Of a stretch of DNA of 64,000 nucleotides, positions 1 through 12,259 are shown one piece after another. Under the pieces are notes generated by a model, which was given only the letters and a program-made list of their open reading frames with translations, made no database searches and was not told the origin of the DNA. Source of the DNA: Protonemura montana (Eukaryota; Arthropoda; Insecta; Plecoptera; Nemouridae); assembly GCA_947568835.1 (NCBI GenBank), contig OX387603.1, positions 14,346,651 through 14,410,650 on the forward strand, written 5' to 3'. The first letter of the stretch is position 1. The number at the start of each line of letters is the position of its first letter. The position numbers were made by a program, and so were the translations under genes.

Positions 1-3000
1 TTGGCTGATAGTCCTTCGCAACAGTGGGCTATTTTCAATAAGTAAACTTTATCTTCTCTTTCTCCTTTTTATTCTTAAAAAATTAATACTATCGAGAATC
101 GACTTTAAATCATATCTACACCTGATCAAACAGTCGATCGGAATTTCAAAACTTTCTGTTCTTAATTTTCCCTAAAAAAGCAGTTGCCATCGGACTAGCT
201 ACAAGCGTTTTGTCTTCGGTTCTGAAACTCCCGAAAAAAGTTCAGCAGTAGTTAGTCGAAAATACTCTTCTTTATCTACTTCGTTTTTTAGTTCGCTCCC
301 CTCCGCATAGAGGTCTCTTGCAATGCTGTGACTGCTAACGCTTATCCCAACAACCCCCACCTCTCCGAGCAAATGTGAACCACTGAACACATTTAGGGCA
401 GATATTCAGTGGTTAGGTAATAAACAGACCGTTAACAAACGTCTCATGTCTTCTTATTGGCTGTTGCTAAGCAAATAAAAATTAACGATCTGTTAAGTTA
501 TTAACGTGGCACTGAAAAACCGGCACTTATTGTGGTAATTGCGAGTGCATTTGTTGATACGGGCATTCGTTATTGCACGATATCAGATGCAAAGGCGCTG
601 GCAAGACCCCATTTGCACTAATAGACTAAAATCCAATAATAAGCCCAACTCATTTCAACAACTTTACAGGTTTCTCAATGTGTTCGTAAGGAGAGCAGTC
701 AATCCCACTATCTTTAAAATATGTGTAATTGTATGATTTCTTCTTGCTTTAACTGTACCATACACATCACATGAAATTAAACCAGAATAAAATAAACTTC
801 CTGACTTGACAGTCCCATGCAGATTGTGGCCATCGCGCACCACACAACGTTTGCCTTGTGCTTGCATGCTAGCTTTACCTGCAGCGTTTGCCTAACAATT
901 TAATATCATTTAAATTCAATTAACAAAATAAGAAAATGTTTAATTGGGGGGTTCTATCATTTTATTACCCTGTCTAATCACAGCTTACAAGCAGTTTGCT
1001 ATCATCAGGAGTTTTTGCTTGGTTACACTGTAATTTAGAGGCAAAGCCAGTCCTCCCACACAACAAAACCATACCCTGTTTTCGAGTCTTGCAGGTAACC
1101 GAGATGCCACCCAGGAAACTAATACCACTTTATTAATTGAAAATATATAATAATGTCGTCAGTACAAAAAGGCAAACCCTAAGCACATATGCATATTTTC
1201 AGCGAAGGTCATCTTATTCGATCAAGAACAAATTAAGAACTGATAGATCAATCGAATCTTAATTGCTTAATTAGGTAGTGTAAAAGCAGATCATCAGATT
1301 GTTTTCAAATAAGATGCACTGGAAGGCAAGCTTGCAAGGAGGTCTGTCTTTTAAAAAATCGTGGCGAATTTCATTATAAAATTATACATCTTTGACCCTG
1401 AGCGTGTGATACTTTCATGTTATTATTATTATTCACATCATGACTTCCAAAATATCTGTCTCGTCGAGATCATCAGAAGATGTCTCTGGTACTGGGTACA
1501 TGCGGGTAAAGATGTAACCAAAACCAACAATTACGTAATCAGTGTAAATAATATGAAAGTAGCATTGTTTTTTTTTCTGGATTTGTTTTCAGTCTAGTGG
1601 CTAGACGGAAAGCGAGTCTGGTTTTATTTTTAATAGTACACCTCCACAATGCAATTGCGTTTTATGTAGTATTACAATCATCATTTATATACATGTGTTC
1701 AGCACTAAAACAACAACTATTCGCGGTCACATTTATTTTCTTCGAAACGTCACTCTGATACTCTGTGAGTGCAGTTTGCACGGTGCACATTTTCAGTACA
1801 TTGTTCTATGTGAATCATGCTTTTCTCAGTGTACTTAACTTAAACCATTGAGTTTATAGGTGTAGTCACAGAGCTGTGATAGTACCACAGATAGTTTAGT
1901 ACTATTTAAAATTCATTTACTATTATGTTATTTACGAGATGGGATAGATAGGTCAAATATTCACTTAAATTTTTCATGAACATACATGAAAATAAAAGTT
2001 ATTGTGGATAAAGCTTACCATTTTTTCCAGAAGTGATAATCAACTGATTGTATATAATTCGAAATTTTGTTATCCACATACGCCCCCTGCAAAACTGCAT
2101 ATTATTATCCATTATGCACTCGAATAATGCATATGTGCAATTCGTGATTCGCCCCGAGCAACACTCTTGGTATTCTCAGAAGTACTGTTATTGCATTGTG
2201 CACTTTTCAGATAAACAGCACATAGAAACTAGATTAAGTTGTTATTTATAAAGTTGTAAACAAAGTTTAGTATCCTACCTCTTTATTATGTTGGACTACA
2301 TCGCTTGGTAATGCAAAAGCATGTTCCCATTGCTTATGAAGCTATAACGGTGTCCACACTACAATACAAGTCATTTAAAAAAAAAAAGGAAAATTGTGGG
2401 CTGGGTTTCCTGAGGAAAATTGCTGCTAATTCGAAGTGGGGAGTAGAATCGTTGAGTTTTAAAAGTCATAGCCAGAAGGCCAGCGCTAATGTTAAACTGC
2501 CGTCGAATACTGTTTTACCGAGAAAAATTGTGGATGCCTATAGGTGGAGTCACCGTTGTTCCGACTGTTAATTGAGAAATTGCATATCTGTATTTCTCAC
2601 AGATTTCTCGTATTTGAGAATGGTTTATGCTAAATTATTTTTTTATTGCTAACCGTTTGGGTGAACCTTCCGTAATCACTTGTTGCCGGCTCGTTTGCTC
2701 AGCGGAAGGATACACCTTCGACTTTACCTATACAGTTGATTTATACTCAACGGTCGCACACAGGATGTTCCTTATCCAGATTCTGTCTAAAAACACAATT
2801 GGCACACGATATCAATTATATGAAAAAATATCCGCTACCTTGGTTTCAGTTTTGAGTTTTGATTTTTAATGTCAGTTAGGGTTGTTGTGAATGCTATACA
2901 TTCAAAGTTTCAGTGTGTAACTGTGCGTTTGGAGACAAGAGGTGCCATTACAATCATTTAAAACCATTATTGCCACACAAGCTGGAAACAAATTCATTCA

Positions 3001-6000
3001 GAAGGCCTTGAAAAAGTTTCTTCTCTCAAGGGCTAGACAACTATCATTGCAAACTATTTTATTGTTGTAAACCAACTATTGATATCAAATGAGGTTCATT
3101 GTGAGCCATATTGGATGCATAATTTCGCCAGAGAGATTAGATGATACCACAGATTGACATGATACCAATTGAAAACTCTCATTTCTTCTCATTTCTCTTA
3201 TATAAAAATGAAGTAATGTAACAGCGATCAGCGGTGATCAAACTTTATCTCATTAAACCACATGATTGAAAAGCCTAATCCTTTCCACCTTCACTCTTTT
3301 TATTTACACTTTTGTATCAGCTTATCAATCGGATTCACTGCAACTATCATAATTCATGGCGCCACCCGTAGAGCCCCTTATCACGCGTCCTCTGTGCCCT
3401 TATCTGCCGTAGACTGCATTCTAATTGTCTTGAATGCACCGCCAGTCAACCTACGCCCAAACCAACTATCTCGTCCCATTTTCAAGTGGCTCTAAGCATA
3501 TATTTGCTTATTGCAAGTGACTATAAATGGGGCCATGGTAACTTAAACTTCCCGCCCTGACTTGTCACCTTCTACCCTCAAGAACCATCTTATCTACTTG
3601 CCAAGATTAGGGGAAAACCTAGACAACGAGAGTGAATCTACTCAGTGTAAATATATCACTTTAAACAGCGGTACATATTTAAATTCGACAATGGACGAAT
3701 TAATCTTTCTCCAAGCCACACTCATCTGATTAACATAGCGAAATGCTTCGTCAGGTACACAGAGATGGTTAGATTACCGAGGTGCATAAAAATGCAATGT
3801 ATATGATAATAGGTTGCATTGTTGCACTCTAACTTGAGTGATGAATATACCACTCTCTGGTAGCCTGGTTCGGAGTTAGAGGCTAGCTTCGAAATCCACG
3901 CTAGAGGTGCCTTACTAGAGTTAGGTGGGGGAGAGGCGGTCTTTGACTGGTGTAGCGCCGCTCTGAAAGAGCCAAGTGGAGGTTCCAGCCAGTAGCGTCT
4001 GAACTCCCGATGTAGTAGCGTGGGACGTACGACACTCGCCGCTATTTAATTGATACATCTTACAATCATTTGCATTAGTAATTATTTAAACTTGTTACAA
4101 GCGTGCCGGACCAACTTTGATTTGAACTGCTTTAATAAATTACGAATAAAAAGTTTCAAAGTGGTTCTCATTGCGTTTTGATCTGATTTGGAATACTGGA
4201 TAAAAGCCAATTACGGAGCTAATGCCTTTCACGTGTTGTTGATTTTTTGAGTGTAAATAATAACTATTTGTTTTGTTTTTTTTTCTCTCAACGAATTGCG
4301 TACTGTACAAACAAAGTGAACAGGAATGTAGTAACAAGCCCACATTCAAATAAATATTTGGGAAAACTACGTACTACTTGTGATGTGTTATTTCGTTCGG
4401 AGAATGAATTTCCTCGAGTGAAGTTTCTGTTTACACAAGGTGTAGCCTCCGTTTCTCACGTGTGTCTTATCTTTCGATTGAAAATCTCGCTCGCATTCTG
4501 TGAGACCGGGTGATAACAGTTGCAATCATGTGAATAATGTTACATTTTAATTAGTTTGACATTTAAGTTCGTGAATGAGCGCCTCTGGGAATTGTTGCCG
4601 CATTGACATGTGTTTCTCTGCTGAGTTATACTTATCGGATTAATCGTTGTGATTACAAAACAGAGAAGAATGCCAATTGGATCTTTATCAATCAGCGAAG
4701 GCGGCGAGCCGGGATGGGTCAAGTCCACGAAAGGAGGTGAGATGAATGCACGGCAAAACAGGCCGCGTGGCGACTGGATATTTTTAGTTTTTTTGTGTAA
4801 GAATTTTGCGGTGAACGCTTTGAAATAATCTTAATCCTCGCATATAATTTTACGTTATTTACATAAATATGAAACTAAATAGAGTATAAACCATATATTA
4901 AGCCATAAGCCATTCCTAATGAGAGATGGGAGTCTTACTTTAATATGGTGCACCTGTATATGGGAACCACTCACATGAACTGTCACTTATGTGGAGTGAC
5001 AGCGAAATAAGATGCAAACAAAGACAAGATGTTTGTCTTTCCACATTGTATCATGACATACAACACTCTATTACATTGTGAGAGCATATCAAATTCAAAT
5101 GTTTTATTGCCTGTTTTCGAAATGTCTTTATGTAAATCGTTATATTATAAATGTACCGCATTTTTAATAGATCGTTTCATAATTGTGTCCAATTGAAAGT
5201 CAGCTTTTAATAATATATATACATATATAAATTCCATCGCGGCTTCTGTAAACGGTTAGTGAGGATGTTTATGTTACGCCTTGTTTTTTTTTTCTTTGAA
5301 AACGCATCCGTTCTGTTCGAACTCTGAAATGCGTGCGAGAAACGCATTCCTGTGAAACAAGCGATGTGAATGCCCCGTGGTATCTGATTACATGTATCAA
5401 ATGGTAGTTTGCTGCCACTTGCTAGTTCGTCCAACTGACGGCGGCATCACCACCGAGATGTCTCGTTAGATTACGCCAATAATTAAGATAAATATCAGCT
5501 TAACGGTCAAGCGATCAAATCGACAGGACTTTTGTTCGATTTTTTTTTAAGAGAAACTCATTCGAACTTTTGCTGATGATAGCCGTGCAAATGGATGTAA
5601 TCGGATGCCACTTTAGAAGTAGGTCATAAGTCATAAAATATTAGATATCCTAGAAAAGCAAACAAAAATGAAATGTACATGACGGAGCAGAAGCTATCAA
5701 GTATTTCCTAGAGTCGATCTATACCTTGAAATGTCTGATCAAACATGAACGAAACACGAATCCATATCAGAAAGAAACGAAATAAAAAATGATCATCAGC
5801 CACAAAAGGGGAGGCTTGTTTGTCATATCAGATCCCTCTGGAACTTAGATTCAAATGACATCTCTTTGCCTAATGAGAGGCTGCACAAGACGCAGCGCCA
5901 ATTTATCCGCATTCCAAGTTGCTAGTAGCGAGAAGAAACTAATCAGCAATGCAAATGAATCCGTTCGTATCCGAGTACGTCACCTTTTACACGACATTAA

Positions 6001-7540
6001 TATGTGTAATGGTATGCAATCATCGACAGAAATGACTGCCGTAATTTGTCATGAAATGCTCCACCACCTTCGCACACGATCATGATCTTAAATTTACAAA
6101 TATCAAGGTGTTTTGATTCGATTAGTTACATGACACGCTAATGTGGCTGTTTTTTTTTGCATAAATGCAAATGGTTTATTAGTCTTTGTACGTCAGTTCA
6201 TGTGAAGAGCTAAAAATACTTACATCTGGTACAATTTTCGTTTTAATTGCTAATTTATTCAAAACACTCTTTTAATATAAAGTAATTATTATTGCACGCA
6301 ACGTTTTACAATCACGTTCTACACAGAGTAAAACTGATCTTCATTAAATTACTCGTTTGTTAATTACAATTCCAATTATATAATTTTATGTGAGGTCGTT
6401 GACACTAACAGCTTCTCGCAATTAGCTTATTTGCCTTTGTTTTATACTAATGTATATTATGTTGTTAGAATTTCACACTTTATCTTCCTATCTACTAACA
6501 AGAGCAAAACGTTTTGGCCCCTTTTTGGTCAGCTGATCCTTTTTTTCATGGCGCCCTGTGCTGTATAAGAGCCTCTTTCGCCTCATAGATATTTGCACCC
6601 TGTGTCGGTACATCCCCAAAGCCACCAAACTCCATTGTCAAGTTTGTGGGAAAGTGCTCATAAGCCTTGACCAATGGGGCGCAACAAAAGCCTCACAAAC
6701 TCAATTTTGATATTTTACTTGCAAGTCGCGCTCTACAGGTTGTCTAGAAAATGCACAAAATACCATTATGAGTATTTTTGTACAAACCAGTAAAACCGAA
6801 TGTGTGTTCGAAAATTGAAAAGAACTATTCGTTCTAGTGCTTCCATTCTATTCCTCGGTATACATAAGAGAGGTAAACTAGCTGTAGGTAGCCACTTGCT
6901 TGGTAAAGGGACAGCCTGTCATTGTTAAAACCGTATCAATTGTTACCATAAAGGCATGGTGGTCATTCTCATTCGAAATGGTGTGGGCCATATTTTACGC
7001 AAGGCTGGATGTGAACATTTTGATAGCCATACCAATTCCACCCGAGAATAAATGCTTCGCTCTTGTGAGTGAACAGTATAATTACTTAATTTACGTTTTT
7101 CGTGAAGCTTCTTTTTATTTAAAATTGTAAATGCAAACGTCTGTGCTGTGGCTGGCTAGACTTCTAAAGCAACTGCATTTAATCTTGCATGCATCGCTGT
7201 TTCTGGCCTGCAGTTGAAATCTGACCTGACAATCCTGTCGACAGGGCATCGACAGTCAGGCAATTGCTACTCTATCATAAACAGTGTGTGAAAGAAATGA
7301 TACAAAAATGGTTTATATATGATTTCTTGTCGAAATTAAATCTAAATTAGCGGTGAATTAATTTTAGTTTCCATTGCTTTGTTTTGATCGTGCCGTAAAT
7401 TACCTTCTTGACGGAATGTTTCTTATGTTCTTGAGAACCGGAAGGTAGCCTCAATTTTAAACTCCATTCGGTTTTGAGAAAGAAAATAGTTTTTTTTTAA
7501 ACATATAGCTCCGATCTTGAAGCGTTGGTCGTAATATTTT
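1..7540. other. Gene-free AT-rich stretch
   Basis: I see no supported gene here. The open frames are short (under about 90 codons), do not resemble known proteins, and lack paired splice sites that would join them in frame. The sequence is AT-rich with homopolymer runs. A GC-richer patch near 3,860-4,045 is listed separately. It could be intergenic or part of a long upstream intron of a gene outside the window. Confidence 0.6.
3860..4045. other. GC-richer patch, possible old repeat
   Basis: About 185 bases are clearly richer in G and C than the flanks and contain a short internal direct similarity (tagaggctagc and ctagaggtgcc). There is no good reading frame or splice site. It may be an eroded SINE or another interspersed repeat, but no A box/B box pair is convincing. 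Confidence 0.2.
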
Positions 7541-7562
7541 AAAACAGTGGGTCTCTTAGAGT

Positions 7563-7665
7563 TTGCTTACTGCCAGACTCCACTGCCACTGCTTACTGCA
7601 CTGCACTGCTTACTCCACTGCTTACTGCCAGACTGCTTACTGCTTACTGTTAGCAGAGTCTGCTA
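7563..7665. repeat. Degenerate ACTGCTT tandem repeat
   Basis: Repeated CACTGC, ACTGCTT and CAGACT units follow one another for about 100 bases, giving a purine/pyrimidine-patterned minisatellite. Its last part (gttagcagagtctgctaac) is a short palindrome. A 61-codon open frame across it arises from the repeat and is not a gene. Confidence 0.6.
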
Positions 7666-8534
7666 ACAAGATTCTAAAACTAAATGTGATTCAAGTAAAA
7701 TCGTTAAAAAAAATGCAAGCAACCATGCAGTTTTCACAAAACCATTAGTTTCTCAAATTCTTGCAAATGTGAGGGGTCGTTCATCCCAGAAAGTTTAAAA
7801 ACTAATTGGCATTCCGACCAATGAATGGGTTGTAGTTTTGATCATCATTTTCGCGCCTCGAGCATAATTTGCAAGTTTACGATGAAATATTTTGAACACA
7901 TTTACGATGATCACGACTTGGACGGGAGAATAAATATCACGACTGGACTGTAATAGTGGATATTTTTTTTAGCACGCCAACACTCAGTCACACTAACATT
8001 AACATTCGCTCAATAAGACCAAGCCTTTTTTTACCTAGATTGTGGAAATTTAATTGAAATGTCTAATCATTAACTATTTGTTCAGTATTTTTTATAAAAA
8101 ATGAATCGTGGTGAATAATGTCTATATCGCACGACTATCACATTTATATGTAAAGGTGTGTATCTGCATTTTGCCTCCTGCTATATACATGAATGATTTC
8201 TTTCAACACAAGGTTGACTTGATTGAAGAAGATGATATCAAATTGTCGTGATTGTATTAATAATCACAATAATAATAAGCTACATTGCATGTCTGAAGAT
8301 TGCCATCTCGCTCACGTCTCTCTTTCAAGTTACAATGCCAAATGATCTGAACTAGACGTGGTAAGGGTTCAAATCCTAGCACAGGCGCCAGATATGATAA
8401 TAGTAGGGCGTTTTCTAGATCCTCAAAAGATGAAGAGGAATGTGCGAAAAAGAAAAGTACGTTAAAATATCTTATTTTATTAGATAAGTTGCGAAAATAT
8501 GCACCTTAAAAAAAATACGATGACATTAGATTGA

Positions 8535-8590
8535 TTTGCTTATGGGGAGGGTCGTTACCTATATGCTTATGGGGAAGGCCGTTACCTCCA
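8535..8590. repeat. Two-copy 27-bp direct repeat
   Basis: The unit tgcttatggggagggtcgtt recurs about 27 bases later with two substitutions (gaaggccgtt). It is a local tandem duplication of no evident function. Confidence 0.6.
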
Positions 8591-8689
8591 ATTCCAATGA
8601 TAATTCGTTAACTTATCTTCTTTTTTTCTCACAACTATACATTCAAACCGGAATACAAAAAAAAAACTCGCTACCTTCTAGGCAGGCGA

Positions 8690-8960
8690 TTCTTCCTTCA
8701 CGATTCGCGAGGTCACTATCATGTCAGTGTCACAGGTCACCAGGTTTCAGGCTATAGCAACAAGTTCTCTCTCGAAGTGACCGAAGAACGAAGACGTTGC
8801 TCTCAGAAAGCGGTCCCTCTGGAGCGTGACTTGCGACCGGATCGTACCGGGCCAGCAAGGATTAACGTCGATTCGGTCGGCACTTGGCCCGGAAATGTTC
8901 GTGGTTGAACCGGATCGCAACCGGTTCCGACAGTGCATCGGTACTTGAATGTGAATAGTG
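8690..8960. other. CpG-richer patch, possible regulatory DNA or UTR exon
   Basis: About 270 bases stand out from the AT-rich flanks by many CG dinucleotides (for example ggatcgtaccgggcc and gattcggtcggcac) and an initiator-like tcagtg. The longest frame (83 codons on the minus strand) is unrecognised. Distant alternative promoters are known for rols in flies, so an alternative 5' exon is conceivable. That is inference only. Confidence 0.2.
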
Positions 8961-8999
8961 AGAGGTAGGGGGTGTAATTGAACCTTGTTATGAGACACC

Positions 9000-11363
9000 G
9001 ATCTTGAAGAAAACTAATAGGTCCTCAGCACGAGCGACTCGACGTTGTACAGAAAATGTTACGAATCGAGTTCAAAGTCTTGTTAGAGTCCCACTTTCTT
9101 TGTAAACGCTGTCGCACGAATTGCTTTTTGAATTCTACAGGAAAGCAGATCAACTTTTGCTTTATAACTAGACATAATATATGTTTGCACCAAAAAATCT
9201 AATAGGTCTTGTTTTGTTCGATGTTTTGGTCAGTCAGCTTCAACGATCCATGTAATATGCTAATTTTTGTCGAACTCTTATTTACATATCTTTGTGTTGA
9301 CTCGTGTTCGGCAAATTTTTCTAGGCCGTTCACAATTATTTGATTATATGGTTGCCGTGGGTAGTTGATTTCATTGACGTCTTTCATTACAACCATCGAA
9401 AGTGACTGCTAAATGCATTGTTTGTTCTCAGCCTAACCTAATCTTGACATAGGCGTTTACAGCAGGGGTATGGAGTAGGGATTTGACCCAGTCCCTTAGC
9501 CACAAAATAGTCCATAATACTTCCATGCTTTTAGAAAAATCAATCCCACCAGTACCTTCCTCTAAGGCACTAATCCATTATCACGACTGTGGGTGTTTAA
9601 GCAATTGATTGACCTAAAATGTGATATCATCTGTCCTTTCTCACTAATGGGATTCCAGTACATATGTTGACTACTCCTTACCACAAATTCGTCTCCTGAG
9701 GTGTCTATTCAATGGAATAGGGGCTTGGTCTTACAAAGAAATTAGATTCACATTTAACTGATTAAACATGCAGCTTACAAATATTTATGGGCAGGGTTGG
9801 TGCAACCGTGTCCTTGTTGTACTGAGTCATATTCAGATCATCATCCTCGCTAGTCCCGATGTCGTGCACAGACAACACATAGGTAGGCTTGACCAGCCGA
9901 GTGCATCGAATGGAGACCGATTATGTGCAGGCAACCAGGTGGATATAATTATGTGCGCCAGTTATCGACACCGTTTACACCCACCTAGCTTATATAGCCA
10001 AATTAAATTAATTACTGTGTTTGCTTGCTATGCGCACCTGTATTAGCCCACCCATTTTGAATGATCGAGTTAAGATTTCTGGATATTTTTCATTCTGCAC
10101 TTTGATGTGATGGGTCGAAATTTTGTATTGTGAATCGAAAACGAGGATTGGAGGTTAGAATCTCAAAATGGTTAGGAATAAATCAAAGTTGGTGGTTGGT
10201 TAATTTCTTACTGCCGCTCCGTTATTATCCAGTACCCCTTTGATTTAATATGCTCCGAACTTGCCAGAAATTGGGATCAATTTGGCAAATATTGTCAGCT
10301 TAATAATCTTTTTTTTTCTTGGAAGGATTTCTTTTGGGCTAATAGCTTATTTCCTTCATCGTTTTCCATTTCATGTGGAGGCTATTTAGCTCCACCTATG
10401 CACTTATTTGCTGCGGTGACTTACCTCGCGTTGTGGGTGAGACTTCGCAGAATTATGTACCTTGCAAATAGTTCGTCCATTGAAATCTCAATTACTACAT
10501 GTCTGAGTTTGCCGCTAAAGCAAGTCGGTAAATATCCCAAGAGAGCAATAGACGTGGTACCGCCAATGTTAACCACAAATGCATATCATATTTAAGTGTA
10601 CCCTGAGTAAACTTAGCACGGTCAAAATTTCTAGTTTTCAGGATATTTGCACAAGCACTCTATGACAATTCTTGTCGGTCTCATTAGATATTTTACAAAA
10701 AAAATCATGAAGTCATTATTCATTCATTAGCGGGTATGGAAATAACCACTGCAAGCGGCTCCTTTGCCAATCACGGCCAAGAAATTGTAAATACGAGCGC
10801 ATTTTTTTCTTCGCACTATAGACTTCTCAATTTATTGTTCAAATAAGTAAACATGACATTTCATGCAGCTAATATACTATCCAAAGAACAAGTAAAGAAG
10901 ATATATGCGATTATTGCGATTTACTGTGTTCTTAGGGCGTGGCACTAGCTCAGGAAATGCAGTTTGCAAAGAAACACTGTCGCGCGTTTCTTCTTGACCA
11001 AGACCAAGTTGGCGTTGCAGAGGGGGACAGACGCCCGTCTTTTACAACCATTTGTGAGACTAAATATACGCAAAGATTTCGTTCTTTTGCCGGTCGTCTT
11101 ACAACTTCTCAGAAATGTCTGCAGCTTTCGTGAATGGACCGTTTAGAACTTGTCCTTTGGGGGGATAGGTTTTGGTGTGTTGTCTCTCTCTCCATCTATT
11201 TCGTTTCATTCTTGGATTCGGAAGTTATGTGTCAGTTCTCATTTGACTTGAGCTGCACTCCTTGAAACAGAAACTCCCCGTTGTATGTAGTGTGTACAAC
11301 GAAGGAAGTGCTGATATATTATATTGAAACTTGATACCACAATCCACAGGTTCTTGGCCTTGG
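9000..11363. other. Gene-free stretch
   Basis: Nothing recognisable. The open frames are below 95 codons and do not resemble known proteins, and no tRNA or repeat structure stood out. Confidence 0.55.
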
Positions 11364-11702
11364 TAAAGTTTATACCCAAAACCTCAGGTGCATCGATTTT
11401 TAACAATATGGTTTCACGCTTTTGTAGAAGTGAATATTTACCTCTAAAAAATTTAGCTTTCAAAATTGTTTGATTGGGCCTCGTCGAATTCATTGCATTG
11501 CAATTTTATTTTTGCAGTCTTATCTGATGGGAAGGGGTGAGGGTATACGTGAGTTGGCATCCCCGCTTAGATGGTCGAGTCGAGAGAGGTTGAAATGTTG
11601 ACACCTAACAAAATAACCACAGATCACACAAAGACCCTTCTAATTGGCACTTGAAAACTAAAAAAAAAAAACAATTCGCCAGAGTTTCTGGGACGGACTG
11701 TA
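11364..11702 (-). mobile_element. Tc1/mariner-like MITE, copy A
   Basis: A 339-bp non-autonomous element. The right end, read on the minus strand, begins tacagtccgtcccagaaact. The left end reads taaagtttatacccaaaacc on the plus strand. These are diverged versions of the terminal inverted repeat seen intact in the copy at 26,654-26,982. The interior (a gtcaacatttcaac block, a gaccatctaagc block and an agaggtaaatatt block) aligns with copies B, C and D. There is no transposase. A TA duplication and a CAGT-type end suggest the Tc1/mariner superfamily. Confidence 0.75.
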
Positions 11703-11902
11703 GCCAATTCCACAGTGTCTTGTTCAAGTCAACTAATTTCTGTCTCCCAGGCACAATTTAGAAAAAAAACTGTCATTGATTACAACCGGCTAGAGAAGTA
11801 ATCTGTGAAAACCTTGAGGATACCAGCTTTCAGTGGAGACAAGAAATGAACGCCAGGTACGATTACGATGATCTCGCACAGAAGACGCGTACATTGTATA
11901 CG

Positions 11903-12250
11903 TATAGAGTCTCCCAACAACTCAGGAGCATCAATTACCAACCATGGATATGTGAATTTAAGTAAATATTTACTACCTCTGAAAGGTGTTAGTTGCCAAA
12001 ATTGATTGATTGGGCTACATAGTCCCATGTTTCTCTTACCGAGGGTGACCCAGTGCATTTTGGTTCTTGCAAATATTACTAGTTTACCTTACGGGAAGAG
12101 GTATGAGTTGGCATGCAAGCTTAGATGGTCGAGTCGAGACCGGTTGAAATGTTGAAGCTAACTAGCTTTACACAAATCGCACAAAGACCCTCCGAATTAG
12201 CACTGAAAACCTGAAAAGTCGATACCGCTGAGTTTTTGGGATGTACCATA
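11903..12250 (-). mobile_element. Tc1/mariner-like MITE, copy B
   Basis: A 348-bp second copy in the same orientation as copy A, 200 bp downstream. The ends are tatagagtctcccaacaact on the left and, read on the minus strand, tatggtacatcccaaaaact on the right. It shares with copy A the interior gttggcat...cttagatggtcgagtcgag segment and the following cacaaagaccct segment. It is diverged from copy A, so it is old. It has no coding capacity. Confidence 0.75.
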
Positions 12251-12259
12251 TCCCAGTTG

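Noticed and set aside
8345..8395. Possible tRNA (B box-like ggttcaaatcc)
   Set aside because: No A box upstream at tRNA spacing and the T stem pairs poorly.
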